A stretch of 54,920 nucleotides of DNA. Origin: Aminobacter aganoensis. Lineage in GTDB: Bacteria; Pseudomonadota; Alphaproteobacteria; Rhizobiales; Rhizobiaceae. A program made the position numbers and the translations under genes. The notes below the pieces were generated by a model. That model ran no database searches. It had not been told where the DNA came from and saw only the letters and a list, made by a program, of their open reading frames with translations. This document shows, one piece after another, positions 54,906-54,920 of the stretch. The first letter of the stretch is position 1. Each line of letters starts with the position of its first letter. The stretch lies in contig NZ_JACHOU010000027.1 of assembly GCF_014206975.1 (NCBI RefSeq), positions 1-54,920 on the forward strand, given 5' to 3'.

Positions 54906-54920
54906 CGCCTCAACAACGAG

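Overview
The window looks like a chromosome segment of an alphaproteobacterium of the order Hyphomicrobiales (Rhizobiales), most likely the Phyllobacteriaceae (Mesorhizobium, Aminobacter or a relative). The reasons are high GC, the linkage secA / parvulin / argJ / GNAT / mutT, the run lysC-ptsP-prfA-prmC followed by a DUF4167 gene and clpB, an RpoH-type promoter before clpB, and G/C-rich palindromic intergenic elements of the kind common in that family. This is inference from gene content; no database search was possible. There is no phage, insertion sequence, CRISPR array or tRNA that I can support.

Region 1 (1-13.5 kb) is an accessory catabolic locus for an organic acid. It holds the tail of an aconitase-family gene, a TauE/SafE exporter, a GntR/FCD repressor, an AbrB-type membrane protein, a LysR regulator, an Ldh2-family dehydrogenase, a D-2-hydroxyacid dehydrogenase and an RraA-like aldolase on the plus strand. 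On the minus strand lie a tripartite tricarboxylate transporter (TctC, then a TctA-TctB fusion), a PrpF-family isomerase and an isocitrate/isopropylmalate-type dehydrogenase. A second LysR gene diverges from tctC. Near-identical palindromes (ATTG-N4-CAAT) precede the gntR/abrB pair and the prpF operon. A rho-independent terminator separates the transporter from prpF, and two interleaved hairpins lie between tctC and tctAB.

Region 2 (13.5-20.1 kb) carries small membrane proteins, a helix-hairpin-helix protein, a Wzx-like flippase coupled to a CelD/BioF2-type acyltransferase, a convergent acyl-CoA synthetase and an unrecognised membrane protein.

Region 3 (20.1-47.9 kb) is mainly conserved chromosomal backbone: secA, a parvulin chaperone, a LysE exporter, a TetR regulator with a perfect operator, argJ, GNAT, mutT, an orphan Flp pilin, a methyltransferase, comF, grxC, a nitrilase-family amidase, DUF1178, ubiG, lysC, ptsP, prfA, prmC, DUF4167 and clpB. 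After clpB come an L,D-transpeptidase, a class C beta-lactamase-like hydrolase and a GNAT enzyme. Palindromic or tandem intergenic elements sit at 32.4, 38.8, 43.8 and 49.2 kb.

Region 4 (48.0-54.9 kb) has an ArsR/SRPBCC pair, about 0.9 kb without a recognisable gene, a 14-helix MFS exporter, a diguanylate cyclase and an M23 peptidase. The last 45 bases hold a strong promoter with an A-rich upstream element; its gene, perhaps an rRNA operon, lies beyond the window.
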